A DNA stretch of 5,984 nucleotides, from the NCBI GenBank assembly GCA_003482695.1, contig DMYC01000341.1, forward strand, positions 1,674 through 7,657, in the 5' to 3' direction. This DNA comes from Clostridiales bacterium UBA8960 (GTDB lineage: Bacteria; Bacillota; Clostridia; Peptostreptococcales; Acidaminobacteraceae). This document shows, one piece after another, positions 5,652 through 5,984 of the stretch. A program made the translations under genes and the position numbers. Positions within the stretch are counted from its first letter, which is position 1; the number at the start of each line of letters is the position of its first letter. The notes under the pieces were generated by a model. It was not told the origin of the DNA. It saw only the letters and a list, made by a program, of their open reading frames with translations, and ran no database searches.

Positions 5652-5984
5652 CTACTCACCTAAAAACGAGAAATGCATATAGTCGTTGCTCATCGGCCAA
5701 GCATCGCCACCCCATGTGAAACCGTGCTTTTTAAACGCTCTGACAACATCGCCATCCGGTCTCATGGAGTACGGATTGTCGCCTGGCAACCAAAATGAAC
5801 CAGCAACGACGGTGCCATCTTTGCGTATCATATAATTTTCGGTTGCATTGATATCAATCGCCAATCCCCAGCGGTGTTCAGAAGTCGGGCTTGGTCGCCA
5901 CGAATAGCCACCGACGTCTTTAATCGGAAACTTTTCTGGGCCTTCATAAATGTCTTTGAAAATCGACTTGACTGTATCTGCGAT
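5652..5984 (-). CDS. M15-family peptidoglycan peptidase, C-terminal part (5' end outside window)
   Basis: An open frame of 110 codons enters from the right edge and ends at TAG. It carries the zinc-peptidase M15 signature SEHRWGLAID (35-44 of the visible part; His37 and Asp44 are predicted zinc ligands). RAFKKHGFTWGGDAW (82-96) and DYMHFSF (101-107) follow, with His104 as third ligand and Asp101 in the position of the general base. This arrangement is typical of VanY/CwlK-like D-Ala-D-Ala carboxypeptidases or L-alanyl-D-glutamate endopeptidases that cut cell-wall peptides outside the membrane. The signal peptide or anchor would be in the missing N-terminal part. A TTG at 5864 could be mistaken for a start, but it falls inside the signature between the His and Asp ligands. 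Carboxypeptidase versus endopeptidase activity cannot be decided here. Confidence 0.88.
   Translation of the reverse strand: MADTVKSIFKDIYEGPEKFPIKDVGGYSWRPSPTSEHRWGLAIDINATENYMIRKDGTVVAGSFWLPGDNPYSMRPDGDVVRAFKKHGFTWGGDAWPMSNDYMHFSFLGE

Noticed and set aside
5652..5864. A short complete M15 protein starting at TTG 5864
   Set aside because: The frame continues upstream to the window edge and the start would remove the first zinc ligand, His37 in SEHRWG.

Overview
The window looks like a chromosomal segment of a moderately low-GC, motile, Gram-positive-type bacterium, most likely a Clostridia-like member of the Bacillota. The clues are strong AGGAGG-type ribosome binding sites, sigma-A-like promoters, a Thr/Ala-rich linker on a lipoprotein, a FliW flagellar assembly factor, and a receptor-like Ser/Thr kinase. 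This assignment is an inference from style, not from a marker gene. Every recognisable gene lies on the minus strand, so transcription runs from high to low coordinates.

Reading in the direction of transcription, the window opens inside a peptidoglycan peptidase of family M15 (5984-5652, N-terminus outside the window). It is followed by fliW, best started at a GTG codon at 5576 (5576-5145), and an intrinsic terminator (5115-5090). No csrA follows fliW, although the two are often adjacent.

Next is a gene-free stretch of about 330 bp (5144-4811) packed with regulatory-looking structure. It holds a good promoter abutting the fliW terminator, a terminator-like hairpin just after its predicted start point, a second weaker promoter, an array of TGTA motifs at exact 10-bp steps, and a stem-loop in the probable 5' leader. 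It leads into a three-gene TAXI-type TRAP transporter operon: solute-binding lipoprotein (4810-3782), a DUF1850 membrane-anchored protein that starts at TTG (3750-3181), and a fused small-plus-large membrane permease (3166-1223). The lipoprotein would capture an organic acid or amino acid outside the membrane, and the fused permease would import it with a cation gradient. The DUF1850 protein is an accessory of unknown role. The operon ends at a strong intrinsic terminator (1200-1171).

Between that terminator and the next gene is a GC-rich, nearly perfect 65-bp palindrome (1072-1136). Each half is itself a 27-bp palindrome, which resembles a REP/MITE-type intergenic repeat. A clean promoter (1042-1014) then drives a transmembrane Ser/Thr protein kinase homologue (977 to beyond base 1) with several altered kinase motifs. 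The C-terminal extracytoplasmic part of this kinase is cut off by the window edge.

The window contains no clear novel multi-gene system. The most notable items are the nested palindrome, the helically phased repeat array upstream of the TRAP operon, and the divergent kinase.
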